A stretch of 64,000 nt of DNA, from assembly GCA_014529385.2 (NCBI GenBank), contig CM043945.1:95268112-95332111 (forward strand), written 5' to 3'. Numbering within the stretch: position 1 is the first letter of the stretch; every line of letters begins with the position of its first letter. Made by a program: the position numbers and the translations under genes. The notes under the pieces are model-generated. The model saw nothing but the letters and a program-made list of their open reading frames with translations, did no database searches and was not told where the DNA came from. This document shows, one piece after another, positions 11,685 to 23,937 of the stretch. Source of the stretch: Adiantum capillus-veneris. Its lineage: Eukaryota; Streptophyta; Polypodiopsida; Polypodiales; Pteridaceae.

Positions 11685-13749
11685 TTACAAGTGTGCACCA
11701 CTGTGCATCGACACGTCATGAACTAGTCTTGCTTGGTGGGTGTAGCTTGAAAGTCTTGGGAAGCCGTGCTCACGTACCAATCTAGCCTTGTACTTAGGCT
11801 TAGGATCATTCGATTTCTTCTTGTAAATCCTTTTGCAAGGTAAGGCATGCTTGCCTTTTGGCAATATTACCATGTCCCATGTGTCATTGTTCTCACAATC
11901 GAGGTATACTCAGATTGCATAGCTTGCTCCCATTTCACGCTATCTTCCATTTGAATAGCTTCTTTGTAACAAGTGGGCTCATCGCAGCCAGTGACTAATA
12001 TAGAGTCCAATCCTGGCTCAAAATGCTTAGGTGCATGAGATACACACGTAGATCTCCTCATTGCTTGACTGCTAAATTTTGCTCTCTCTCTCTCTAAAGC
12101 ACTACTAGTGGTAGGAGCATCACTAGTAGATTGAGTTGGTATTCCTAAATTTTTTGAGGCTATAACCTCAAATATAACTTTGCAATATTTGGCCTCTTTG
12201 ATAGGCTGTCTAGGCATTTTAGACTCATTGAATATCACCTATGAGGTACGAATAACCTTTCTAAAATTTGGGTGCCAGAGACGATAACCCATCTCTCCAT
12301 CTGTACCATAACCAATGAAGATGCACTTGTGTGACTTGGGATCTAGCGCAAACATTGAAGGTTTTTCATTCCTTTCTGGCTCATATGGCCTAGTCGGCTA
12401 TGCCACAAGTCAGTAGAAGGCTTCTCGGCTACATAGATATAACTCTCTTTGACTGAAGAGACATAAAAGAGTACAATGAACCAGATTTGTGACCTTTTAT
12501 GACAACCAAATTCGCCTTAGGAACCATCCAAGAACCATTACCAAAAACAGTGGTGTAGCCAAGAGCATCAAGCTGACCAACTTACAACAAACTCTTAGTC
12601 AGTTTAGGAACGTGCCTGACTCCACGACGCATAAATTCAATGCCACTCATCATGCATAACTTAACATCTCCCATACTACATATATCAAGCTGATAAGAAT
12701 CTCCAAGCTTGACTGAACCATGCATATAAGTATATGTGGGGAACCATTCCCTATGGGGAGTAACATGGAAATTGGCACATGAATCAATGATCCAATTTTG
12801 CGCATAACACTCATCAAGAGCCAACAACGCATCTGGGCTCAAATATGAAGTGAACACGAGAACATCTTACGATTGTTGCACGTCAAGAACAACTTTTGGA
12901 GGTGGAGATTCAACCACATTGATCTCCTCAATTTTACCATTGCTCTTTGGAGCTTCATGCTTCACAATAGCTTTGGCCTTTCATGTTGCAAAACACGACA
13001 ATTTTTCTTTAAATGGCCTCTTTTACCACAATGATAGCATTCTACATTTCTCAAATCATGATCTCTAATCTTGCTGTGATTGTGACGATCCTTACGATCC
13101 TGTGAATGACCACGACCGTGACTACGTCCACTTCTTTTCCTACGGTGATTATGGCTACTTGCTATATATGCATCTCCATGCCCACCACTATCGAGAGATT
13201 GACGTCTAATCTCTGTAGTGAGCAATGCACTAGTAACATCATCAAATTTCAGTTTACCGCCTGGTGCGGAGTAAATAATCGCAGTATTGAAGGTATTCCA
13301 AGAAGAAGGCAAAGAGCATAGCAAGAAAATGGCTTTCATTTCATCATCGAAATTCAACCCCTTTGATGTCAATTGAGAAAATCTCTCATTCAACTGTGTA
13401 TCAACACTTCTACCTTCCTTCATGTTCAATTGAATAAGTTTCTTCATCAAGAAAACTTTGTTAGAAGCATTGTTTCCATCCCAAGCTACAGATAGAGATT
13501 CCCAAAGCTCTCTGTTGTAGTCTTGTCCATTATCGTGAAGAATATGGTCTGGCCAAGATGCAATCTGATCGTGGCCATAGCATGGGCATTCAACTCCTCC
13601 CACTAATTATTAATGTAAGCATGATCTCTACTCTCTTTCAATGACATTGACAGGCCTTTGTTGACCAGAACGTTTCAAATTGTGAAATTTGTGCTATCGA
13701 ACTTCTTTATGTAGTAATCTTCCCTTTCTGAAGCACTACTAGCAGCCAT
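11685..13749 (-). pseudogene. Ty1/copia relic 2, integrase core deleted
   Basis: The gag reading frame starts at an ATG complementary to 13747-13749 (MAASSASEREDYYIKKFD). It runs with stops to a zinc knuckle CYHCGKRGHLKKNC (about 13000-13050), inside an otherwise open block 12962-13603. A protease block follows (12582-12857, NWIIDSCANFHVTPHREWF), then a GAG-pre-integrase block ending LWHSRLGHMSQKG. It then joins directly, near 12360, to the C-terminal integrase region DPKSHKCIFIGYG, so the whole DDE core is missing. An RT N-terminal fragment (11685-12238) with a TCYKEAI linker follows. No LTR, primer site or TSD was found. The linker resembles that of the copia relic at 43.6-46 kb, suggesting the same lineage, which differs from the 227-bp-LTR family. 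Confidence 0.85.
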
Positions 13750-14430
13750 AACTCAAGAGAAAATCACCAAAAAATTTATGGCAAAAATCTGGGACAATCT
13801 TGACAAAGTTTCCCTAAAACAGGAGTAGAAACTCAACACGAATGCAGTAAAATCATTGGTGATAAGCACTCAAGTGTGCCAAAAACGCATATAGTCAACT
13901 TGCGGGAAAAATGCGGCAGAGTCTCCTTTATACGGGGAGCAAACTCTCAAACTTGACAAGACAAAAGTAATGCATAAACTGACAACAGTGATCACGGGGC
14001 ATAAAACTTTCATAACAAACTGTCAGTTGACTACCAACTCAGCATAAAAAACAAAAGAATATGTCCAGATACATGGCCTATGGAGACTTCAGCAAGCTGT
14101 ATTACTGAAAGTGTCTCAACATTCAAGAATATCCCAACTCAAAGAAAACCTCATGCAAATGACCCTCCAAAGGTTAAAATAGACTTAAGACTAGCCACAA
14201 TCTCAGAAAGGTCTCTTCTGATCCGAGTCTCAAAAACACCCGAGAAAACTACCAAAATAGCAAAAAGATGGCTCCACACAAAGTTCAACATGCAGTAACC
14301 ACGACTCAAAGTACATGAGAAACTACACACAAATAGGCACCGAAAAACTACTGCATGCAATAGAACAATCCATGCAGGGAGATCCGCTCTCAAAAGAGCT
14401 CAACAGCACTATGTGTGCTAAAAGAGAGAG
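13750..14430. other. Probable 5' leader of relic 2, no gene
   Basis: This lies just upstream (minus sense) of the gag start of the copia relic and may be its untranslated leader. I looked for the iMet primer site complement (GCTCTGATACCA) and for an LTR end and found neither. Confidence 0.3.
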
Positions 14431-16255
14431 ATTTAAGTGTTGTCACAATCGGAGGAAGCAAGAAGTTTTGGTTGTCAATCACAGAACCTAGTGCAAAACA
14501 TATTTGAGGAGGAAAACATTGGGATAAAGGGTTTTCCTTGTGCTACAGAATGGTTATGCAGAGGAGAATGTTGGGCTGCAATATATAAGATGCATTGCCA
14601 AACAAGGATACATGTAGATTCACATCAACCAGCTATGAATGAAGTAAACATGTACAAAGTGCATTGAGTACTATAATACATATGTCGGGTGTCGTCCAAT
14701 CCTGCAAGCCAACGAAAAATATTTGTATCAAGCTATATAAAAGCAATGAGAATAGTTAAATATTGTCTTGCAATTAGGTGCAAAGTGAAACTACTAAATA
14801 TACAGTGCACGTCATACATGGCGGAGAGTTGGCATTGTAGTCTCTCTAGAAATTATAAGGAATGGAAGTCGTGCCCTACCCCGTAGGATTTAGGTGTTGG
14901 GCCAAGCAAATGCATAGGTATATGGAATTGGATACAGATAATAGACCTTGCAATGTTGTTTAGCTGGTGGAGGTGGTGTAGGGTTTACTGGAGTGATGAG
15001 TTCAAAAGCCCCAATGGAACCTAGTGAAGCACATTGCTATCATGCACCATCCTATAAGTTTACATATGCCGATCACTAGTAATTGTCTTCTTTTGAAAAT
15101 GTAGCTGTTGCCGAGGAGTTGATGAGTGTCGGGCCTATCCAAATTAGGCAGGCGAGTGTAGTGGTTTTGAGTACTCTTGCAGCACTTCCACCACGCTCCT
15201 CATCTCCTTCCGACCAAATATGGGCCGAAGTTGAAAGATTACTACGTGCCGAAAAGCATGTGTGCTGCCTTCACAACGTGGTCAATATCACACAGGTCAA
15301 AAAGAGCACTCTGCTAATGATAGACCTAATTATGTGCCACCCCTCATCCAAGCCCTCTTCTGCATATTCAGTCCAATGCCTCTTGCTCTTAATCAAATGC
15401 AACCTCAGCTGCCTCTGGCCCCTCAATGGTGCTGACCTCTGTCCTTATGTCTTCAGAAGGCCTTCAAGCCCTTTGCTTCTCTCTGACATCGCTTGCTCTT
15501 GAAGCACCATCACGAACCATTAATTCTTCCTGCTCTTGAAGCACCACCTTGGCTTTGGCCCCCTCGCTCTTAACACAACTCTACCATGGCTTCTTTCACC
15601 TCCAACCAGATTGTATACACAAAAGCTCTCAAGTCGTGTTACACTTAGACGGTGTTGTAGCTAGCTACCATCCTGCTGCCTACTTATTCAGCCACCCTCT
15701 GTTTTGCCCACTACCTAAAGGTCTCATACTCCAAAACAACCCAAACTACGCTATCACTACCCATGCCCCTTAGAGGGACCACATCAAATCTCGATTACCT
15801 TACCCAATATAGTCTCTGCCTTGTGACTATCTCTCTCCATCTGGGACGGTCTAGGCCTAGCCTGTGCCACAAGCCTTTTGTTCATCCATTATGTCCCAAT
15901 TTCCCCCATTGGATCCATGTAGCCCCTACTTCATGAGCCCAAGGCACCCCTTATCCAGTTGGCACAAGCGCCCTAGATGTCGCTTCTTTGACCACTGGCT
16001 CTCGCTCTGTGTGCTGCTTCACTTACCCCTGCAAATTTGTCTATTGCCTCTGCCTTCAAACCCTCTACCCCTGTGTTTGTAACTGCAAATCCCTTCCCAG
16101 CTTGTGGCTCTTCAATGATAGCAATGTTGTTTGCTTTTCAATGTGTTGTGCTTTTCAACAATGGCTATTTTTCAGTGTTGTTTGGCTATGTTATGATTGG
16201 TTGGTTCTGACTGACCTGATCAATTGTTGGTCGTGCGATTAGAATGAAGGGCAAT
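14431..16255. other. No recognisable gene; unclassified open frames
   Basis: Plus-strand open frames at 14437-14667, 15083-15502 and 15549-15773 show no motif that I recognise. The 139-residue frame at 15083 (containing SPSDQIWAEVERLLRAEKH) is the longest, but its second half is low-complexity and Leu/Cys-rich. None is supported as a gene. Confidence 0.35.
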
Positions 16256-16259
16256 TGTT

Positions 16260-16500
16260 TAGATCATGCCAAGGAGGCACCTCCCAAGTCTAGAATGCAA
16301 AAAACCACATTAGGCTCACCAAGTAAAAAGAATACGCAAGGTCATTATTGAAAACAAGCTTGAGCTCTTCGCTATACGATTTGGCACGAGGTCAATGGCC
16401 TAGATCTTGCCAAGCGGCCACCTATCGACTGAAAAATTTGAAGAACCATATTAGGCTTACCAAGTAAACAAAGGATTTGTATTGAAACATCACTTAGCTT
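16260..16500. repeat. Diverged direct repeat, ~141-bp spacing
   Basis: TAGATCATGCCAAGGAGGCC-type sequence at 16260 recurs at 16401 as TAGATCTTGCCAAGCGGCCA. The two also share ACCACATTAGGCTCACC against ACCATATTAGGCTTACC and end in AAGTAAA. Two old, partly matching copies are visible; their origin is unknown. Confidence 0.6.
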
Positions 16501-16658
16501 TTGTAGGTTGTTAATGAACAAAACACCACGATCTCCTACACACAAAATTGTTGTAAGCAATGTGGCTGCTCCAGTCTTATCTCCTCCTCTTGCACTCGAA
16601 GCTTGGTGACAAGACATGAGATATCCAAATGAGGCCTCTATAATAGAAAGTGCACGGC

Positions 16659-16659
16659 C

Positions 16660-16706
<47 letters not shown>

Positions 16707-16720
16707 CTCTCTCTCTGTCC
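16659..16720. repeat. (CT)n microsatellite
   Basis: A nearly pure CT dinucleotide run of about 60 bp has a few interruptions (GT, GTT). It is similar to the longer tracts at 18.4-19.4 kb. Confidence 0.95.
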
Positions 16721-17087
16721 ACATCAATGAACGTTTTTCTATATTCTTCTGCATAATACATGCAACATTGATTTAAGTATAAATGAAAACTTGTAAGAAA
16801 CTATTCAGATACAGGGTCATTCACTTGGTTGTCAAGCAACTGAGGTAGTTTTACTTGCAGGGCATGTTGTAGATTGCAGGTCACAAGTGATAGTCATAGA
16901 TTGCTTCTATTACAATGTTGTCGGAGGGGCCGTTGGTTGCAAAATTTAATGAAGTCTCCGATTTTAAATGGGTCTACTTGTTTCGCACACACACAACCCA
17001 TTTCCCTACAATAACGACATCACCCTAGATCAGTATTATTTCTTTTGTATTAAGCCTTCAATAATTTCTGATTTTTATATTATGCAG

Positions 17088-18357
17088 GTGACATCCACAA
17101 GACAATTCACTTCTTCATTTCAGATGACAAGAAACATGACACACATTTTGTTCAACACTGTTTTCTGAAACATGCGGAATGGCTAAAGCAATTTGGTCTA
17201 AACATAAGGCGTCATTGGATATGGTCTGATGGAGCAGCTTCACAATTCAAAGCAAGAAGACCATTCTATTTCCTTGCCAAGTATACCATGTTCTAACAAA
17301 CATTATCTGAAGGTGGTTTTAATATAGAGACCTATAATATTGGCATTAAAGTTGTAATAAAATGCTTGTCTAACATCAGTAATATTATAATACGTGTTTT
17401 TTTGGTAATTTTATCGTGCCAAGAGTATATTAATCTTCTTCTATCCATTGAATATATTGCAGATACAATGTTTTTACGGGATGGAAAATTTCTTGGAACT
17501 TTTTTGGATCCGGCCATGGTAAGGGAGAACATGACGATGCGGGAGCAGTGATAAAAAGGTCTTTAACTCAATACCAATTGCAGCCAAACTGCCCAAAGAT
17601 AGACTGTGTTGCAGATGTTGTGGCATTATTGAGACGGACCTTGTCAGATGGTGCTACAGCCACCTATGCATCCCAGGCCCGTTATGTAAGCAGGATATTT
17701 TGGGTGATTGAATTGGGAGATGTCGAAAGGGGAAAAAATTGGGATGTGAAGGCTGTAAAAAATACCCAGTCAATGCACTCTGTTTCTGCATATTCAGAGC
17801 ATGATACAACTGCTTTGAGAACACGTTCACTGTCTGGTTTTTGTAGTGCATGTAAACAGGAAAAGTGGAGGAGATGTGTGAGCAAGTCACACGTTCCTTT
17901 CTGGACATAGCTTATTTTGGAGCCTACAGAAGAAGGGGAAGACGATGACGACGAGATAAATGAGGATGCAGCGTATGAAGGACACTATGACACCCTCAGT
18001 CAAGCTCTTATTGTTGGTGATAATTTTGTTGTTCCCGCACCAAATGACAATGAAGAAAAAGTGGATTTCTATATAGTGAAATGCACTGCAGCTATTCAGG
18101 AGTTTTATTCAGACGCTGAAGATGACTGGGGCAATATCATTGGGCGAGGATCCTATGATATCAAAGGGTTTTACTATCGTATGATAAATGAGCAGACCTA
18201 CGAGCTTTTGGACAAAAAGCCAGAGGTGTTCATAAATTCACATCTTGTTCGAGCAATCAAAATCCCCATGATACCCCATCCCAGCAACTCAAAACTATAT
18301 ACAATATCACTTGATGTCAGTGAGTCTATCTACAATAGTATGCCTTTTGAGCTGTAA
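17088..18357 (+). pseudogene. Spliced transposase-like gene, SDG-QFK / HGKG family
   Basis: Exon a (17088-17280), preceded by a TTATATTATGCAG acceptor, encodes FFISDDKKHDTHFVQHCF and then HWIWSDGAASQFKARRPFYF. A 182-bp intron (17281-17462, GTATAC...TTGCAG) can be removed with the frame kept. The next exon then encodes WNFFGSGHGKGEHDDAGAV, followed by IKR, and continues to a stop at 18355-18357. One in-frame TAG at 17908-17910 interrupts it. After an acidic stretch (EEGEDDDDEINED), the last ~120 residues form a folded-looking module (FYIVKC, GSYDIKGFYY, SHLVRAIKIPM). I recall similar D-G-x-x-x-Q-F-K plus H-G-K-G-x-x-D-x-x-G proteins of unknown function in plants and animals and regard them as transposase-like. 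Upstream exons are not identifiable. It converges on the phosphatase-like gene across the CT/CCGGTA array. It may be a pseudogene or carry a single nonsense change. Confidence 0.6.
17281..17462 (+). other. Intron of the transposase-like gene
   Basis: A GT donor (AA|GTATAC) and an AG acceptor (ATATATTGCAG|ATAC) bracket 182 bp. Removing it joins the LAK codons to YNVFTGWKISWNFF in a single frame, which a chance junction would rarely do. Confidence 0.65.
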
Positions 18358-18424
18358 CCATCTTAAGAAATGCATAGTGCGTAATTTTGTGTATATCTGC
18401 CTTCAACTGTAAAATGAACTGTCT

Positions 18425-19441
<1,017 letters not shown>

Positions 19442-19612
19442 TTTATTTGCAAGATACTTCAAATATAGAATACAACGTATTTCCGTGCAACTTGCTTGTA
19501 AATGTATTATACATGAATTTTGTTACATTGATTGACAAGAAGGCTGAGTAATTCTCCATTTACATCCATCGACAAAAAAATACATCGACAAAACTCGCCC
19601 ACTTCACAGACT

Positions 19613-20466
19613 TTATGAAGCTTTCTTTTTATATAAAAAATCTGTTCCTTTCTTCTTGAAAAAGTCAATCCGCCATTTCCAATAAAAACGACGCACATAT
19701 GTGTCGTCAGGTTGTCCGTCTGCACAAATTATAGTCCTCTTTGTATACTCAATTCTGTCCTTAGAGTACAACCAGTGTGCCAGCCAGTTTATGACAGTGG
19801 TTGACAGAAAACAGGCGCGCACTTCTTTAGACAGCTTGGGAAAAACAAGAAATGACCCCAATGGATTAAACATTAGCTTATATCCAGAATCATCAAAGAT
19901 AAGTGTGTCAGGTGGTAGATCAGGAAAATTTTTGAGATTCTTGTGGAACACCGGTTTATCTGTCGTGCCCAATTTAAAAGGGGCCCTTGTGCACTGCACC
20001 TGACTTACCACTCTATTGAATCTTTTGTGGTGGTCAGGGAACACTGTCGCTAGCGTGCGTTTGAGCTTCTCAAACTCGCAGCAGCTCCATATCCACACTT
20101 CGAACCATCTGAAACAAAAATTCAGAAACACTTCTGCATTGGGCCTTACCCAAAACTGTGTATCCCCTTCAACAACATACCGCATTTCTGGCCAGTGGGG
20201 CAATTCTTCACATATTTTCCATCAAATTTCTTGAGCAGTAATCCATTAAGGTCCAAAATGAGAACCCTACGCTGGACGCTCAACGGAGGTGGTGGCCTTG
20301 GTCATATCAGTGGGATTCTTTTAATTAGTCTATACCATAGAGGAAACACGAGCACTGCAGGAGACAACACGCAATTCCATATTGCACGAATGTTAGCTCT
20401 ACCATTCTTCTTGTCAGCCCTGAACCTATCTGCAAGGCGCCATTCTTCAACTGAAAACATATCTGC
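19613..20466 (-). pseudogene. FCP1/HAD-like phosphatase domain gene
   Basis: The minus-strand exon begins after an acceptor (CATTTGCAG) at about 20467 with MFSVEEWRLADRF and ends in FFKKKGTDFLYKKKAS. Within it are RRVLILDLNGLLLKKFDGKY (about 20215-20275), VWIWSCCEFEKLKRTL (about 20060-20110) and DTLIFDDSGYKL (about 19875-19915). These match the layout of FCP1/NLI-interacting-factor HAD phosphatases: motif I DxDGT, motif II in the W-S/T region, then D-D-S. The second Asp of motif I is Asn (DLNG), which in the usual mechanism would remove the general acid. A stop (near 20307) and a one-base frame change (near 20205) are present, so it is either a pseudogene or has further introns. It may be the 3' part of the neighbouring gene's transcription unit. 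Similar DLNGLL-type proteins exist in plants as far as I recall. Confidence 0.6.
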
Positions 20467-20651
20467 AAATGCAAAATTACACAAGACTCAAATTTAAATA
20501 TGCAATTAGGACATATCTATAGATTGAAATCATAAAATAAAAACACACAATGTTCAAAAATTAGGCACAAGATGAAAGAGACGTCGAATGGGAAAGAAAG
20601 TTATATTAATTTCAGAAGTGGTTACATAAAAAGAAACATAGGGGGGGCAAA

Positions 20652-23195
20652 CTATAATCTTTTGCAGGCTCTGGGTTTAGGGTCAGAACTTGTGCCGGTA
20701 TTCTGCATCTCCTTAGTGTCTTCTATGTCCATCTCCTCTTCTGGCTGTCCTTGGGTCTCTTCCTCTTCCTTGCTTTTTTGCTCCATTTCGGGCTTCTCAT
20801 CTCCAGTCTTCTCGATTTTTTTTTCTTTTTGCCTTTCTTATATGCTGAGCAAGGGTCTCCTCGGGACTTCCCTCCAGCCTGACATCTACATGACCATCAA
20901 CTTTAGAAAGTTGTGCAGTAAAAGATCACTTATTAGAGCCATAATCAATGAAAAAACTTACTCTTGCCACGTTGGCCTCGTTTTCTCGGGGTCTTTGATC
21001 TTGTCACCTGCACGCCAGCGTCTAGCAACACATCGTCTTCCTCATTCTGGGTTTTCCCTTCAGCACCAGTCGTACTCTGCTCCTTTACCTCAAAGTTTTG
21101 TTCTTCTTCTGTTGTTTACAAAGCAGGTTTCTCAGCATTACCAGGGACATTTTCATCAAGAAATACCTCCACAGGTGTCTTGTATGCAGGCGTCACTGCA
21201 TCGTTCCCTGTGTCTTTACCGACAGTAGTTCTGAAGCAGCTTGACTCTGAAAAAACATCAGAGAAGACAAAAATCAACCTCCTGATTACCCATTGAAACA
21301 ATTTTCTCACTTGTTTTTGGGCATGGTTCAACTGGCTTCTTCTTTAGAAGGGATTGGTCTTCTGCAGAAATAACTCCGGGGCAATCCTTAAGCATGCACT
21401 TTCCTTTCTCAGCCAAGTGAGCATAGCAGAATGCATGGTATGCATGTGAAAAAGGCAATAGAACAACATGGCTTGAGCGATTGTGATCATGAATTTTTAC
21501 ACCACAAGCATTGCACACATCAATGAGAACAACACTATGTCCAGGAGCTGAAACTCGTGCAGGCAAGACTATGGTTTCAGGTAGCATTGGTTGACTAATC
21601 ATGTCTGTCACAAACGTGACATACAGACCAAAGGTTTCCTCACAGTCCAAGCATTTGGATAATTCTTCCTATAGGCAAGAGACCTCTGTTATCAGACAAT
21701 GTCAAATAGGTATAAAATCGGTATGAATGCTTGAAAATCGGTATAATAATGTTATCATACCGGTATGATGTTATCCCACCGGTATAATGTTATTATACTG
21801 GATAGTATAACATCATACCGATAGGATAACATTCGGCAACATCATACCGGTAGGATAACATTATACCAGAAGCATAACATCAAACCGGTTGGATTTTATC
21901 ATACCGGTTGGATCTAAGCATACCGGTCGGATGTAACCATACCAGTAGGATGTTATCATACCGGTAGGATTATATCCTAAATCCTACCGGTAAGATAACA
22001 TCCTACCGGTAGGATATAATCATACCGGTAGGATGTAATCATACCGTTAGGGTATAATCCTACCGGTATGATAAAATCCTACCGATATTGTCATCTACCC
22101 TTACCGAATATGATATAATCCTACCGGTATGAAAAATCATACCGTATGGTACTTTGCAGGTATTATACTACAATTAGATGGAATTAAAAGCATACCTGTG
22201 CCTGCTAGGGTGGCTTTTGCTTGGTCAAATTTTTATTGGAGGCTGTCAAGCAAGCCTGTTGGTACATTGGCATCATCAGGGAAGTGCATTCGGATGGTGT
22301 CAAGTGCACCCTCACAACGGTGCACATCAGCAACAGATTTGACCACTGAATCCTTAGCCTTCTGACACTCGGTTGATACATTGTCATGAGATTTTCTAAC
22401 CTCAACAAGAAGTTCTTGCAAGGAAGTGGATACTTCAACACTAAACGCAGACTGAGTGGTCGCAAAAAGTCCATTTCCGACTGGTGTACTTCCGGATGGG
22501 GTATTTACTAAGAAGATGGCAGAACCACTTGGGGTTCCTGTGGATACTTGGGAAGTCTCTAACTTCCATTGTTCTCTTTTCCTATCTAAGTGACCTTCAT
22601 TGGTCACATTCTTCACCACCTCAGATGCAAACTCAGCCCACTTTACCAGACCTGTGCATACGAAATAAACATATCCGCGTGCAAACTTGACTCCCAACAG
22701 ATAGTTTGGTGGTTTGGATTGGTACGCTTGTTTGTAGAGCTGGTAGAGTGCCTTGTAGTGATCCGGTCTTGCTGTTTTTATCGGCACTTTTTTCTCCTTC
22801 ACTGGAAGACACGTGAAACTTTCATCCAGTCGGATATGGGCACATCTGCATCTGTCAACTTCCTAACATCTTTCCCCTCAAGTCTTAACCCATATTCCCT
22901 GTGAAAATCCTCCTTTGTCGTGCAGAATGCCTTTAATGGCACCTCCACATCCTTGGGGTGAACAAAGCGGCTAATTTTGGGAGGAGGCTATAACTTCTGT
23001 CTCTGAAAGGAATAAATCCATATTCATTACTCAATGTATCCACACCTCAGTACTCTACTACACATACAGGTCCGTTGTACACAACACAGAGAGAGACAGA
23101 GAGAGGTGACATACCTTCGTGGGAGAATGTCGGGTCTTTGTGGGGGAGACCTGTCGGGCTGCATTCCTTGGGCTCTTTCTTAGGTTGCTATCCAT
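20652..23195 (-). pseudogene. Intron-containing zinc-binding, charged nuclear-type protein gene
   Basis: Exon 1 begins MDSNLRKSPRNAARQ (ATG at 23195-23193) and ends at a good donor AAG|GTATGT (about 23115). Exon 2 follows CCTTTCAG (about 23004) and encodes FVHPKDVEVPLKAF through YQLYKQAYQ, LLGVKFARGYVYFVC and a Ser/Thr-rich coil. It ends at CACAG|GTATGC near 22195. An intron filled by the CCGGTA array separates exon 3 (acceptor CTATAG|GAAGAA near 21669). Exon 3 has a Cys/His cluster (CLDC, CNACGVKIHDH, HAYHAFCYAH, CMLKDC), probably a RING-like or other zinc-binding fold. The C-terminus is Lys/Glu-rich (EETLAQHIRKAKRKK) and ends at a stop at 20652. Breaks seen are a TAG near 22990, a frame change near 22806 and a TAA after GNAEKPAL (near 21116). 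The function is unknown to me; its arrangement with the phosphatase-like gene suggests one locus. Confidence 0.5.
21705..22150. repeat. CATACCGGTAGGATGTAAT intronic array
   Basis: At least fifteen imperfect units of about 19-22 bp contain CCGGTA with ATAATC, GATGTTATC or GGATATAATC spacers, in both orientations because the core is palindromic. It lies between splice sites of the zinc-binding protein gene. It shares the core ATACCGGTAT with the array at 18.5-19.3 kb but lacks the CT tracts. Confidence 0.85.
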
Positions 23196-23501
23196 AGCGA
23201 AGGATAAGCAGCGTGCACAGGGGGCTGTAGAGTGAGCTGAGAAAGGCGCAGAAGGAGAAAGGCACAAAGATACAGAGAAGTCACAGTCATGAAAACATTC
23301 GACTGAACATTCGTTGTGACGTGGGCTCCACACGTGTTTTTGAATCCTCCACATGATTTTTAAGATTTTGTATCCTCCACATGATTATTTGATTCAAACA
23401 ATTCTTGCCCATAACACCAGTTTCATACCCCCTAAATTTTAAGCCTCCAAAAGAAACTTTCAACCGGTTAAAACCGGGCCACCTATTCATGCATCCACCC
23501 G
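23196..23501. other. Region upstream of the zinc-protein gene
   Basis: This contains a direct repeat ATCCTCCACATGATT (about 23345 and 23370) and the palindrome-like AACCGGTTAAAACCGGG. No TATA box is convincing. Homology to the gypsy LTR starts exactly at 23502, so 23501/23502 is a junction of two different sequences. Confidence 0.4.
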
Positions 23502-23635
23502 TCTATGCTTAAGGGGGACCTTTCTGTATAGTTCCGTTTCAATTTTTTGCACATTTTTTGTGATGGATCGTGATTATGTACCTTTTCAGATGGCTGTAGA
23601 ACTTGGTAGGATTGTACCTTTAGGTGATGTAATAC

Positions 23636-23862
23636 TGTTGGAATTAGGGTTGCAGAGAAACACACACAGCTTGGAGAAGACGAAGGAAGCTCAAGGCACA
23701 CAATAGAGAGTGTATTCCTTAGTGTGCAATGGAAAGATAGATAGCCCTAGAGTGATGGGCGTATATACAATGCACGGGGGAAAAAACCTCCTAAAGAGGG
23801 AAAAAATGCCCCGGCGGTCCTAGTGTGTTCACACACATCACTACCACATGTATATGGTAACA
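23636..23862 (-). repeat. 3' LTR (227 bp) of the intact copia element
   Basis: The ends are TGTTGGAATTAGGG and TATATGGTAACA. The adjacent interior sequence complements a polypurine tract. The sequence appears identical to the LTR at 28547-28773. Confidence 0.97.
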
Positions 23863-23875
23863 AATCCCCCCTGGA
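23863..23875 (-). other. Polypurine tract of the intact copia element
   Basis: The minus strand reads CTCCAGGGGGGATT and runs straight into the 3' LTR. This is the expected primer for plus-strand DNA synthesis. Confidence 0.85.
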
Positions 23876-23937
23876 GTGATGCGGTGAACGAGAGCTGGCA
23901 CATGAGTAAAGGGAAGTGCCATGCCCTGAGGACAGGA

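Noticed and set aside
15083-15502. 139-codon open frame as a protein-coding gene
   Set aside because: No recognisable domain, splice context or homologous copy in the window, and the second half is low-complexity.
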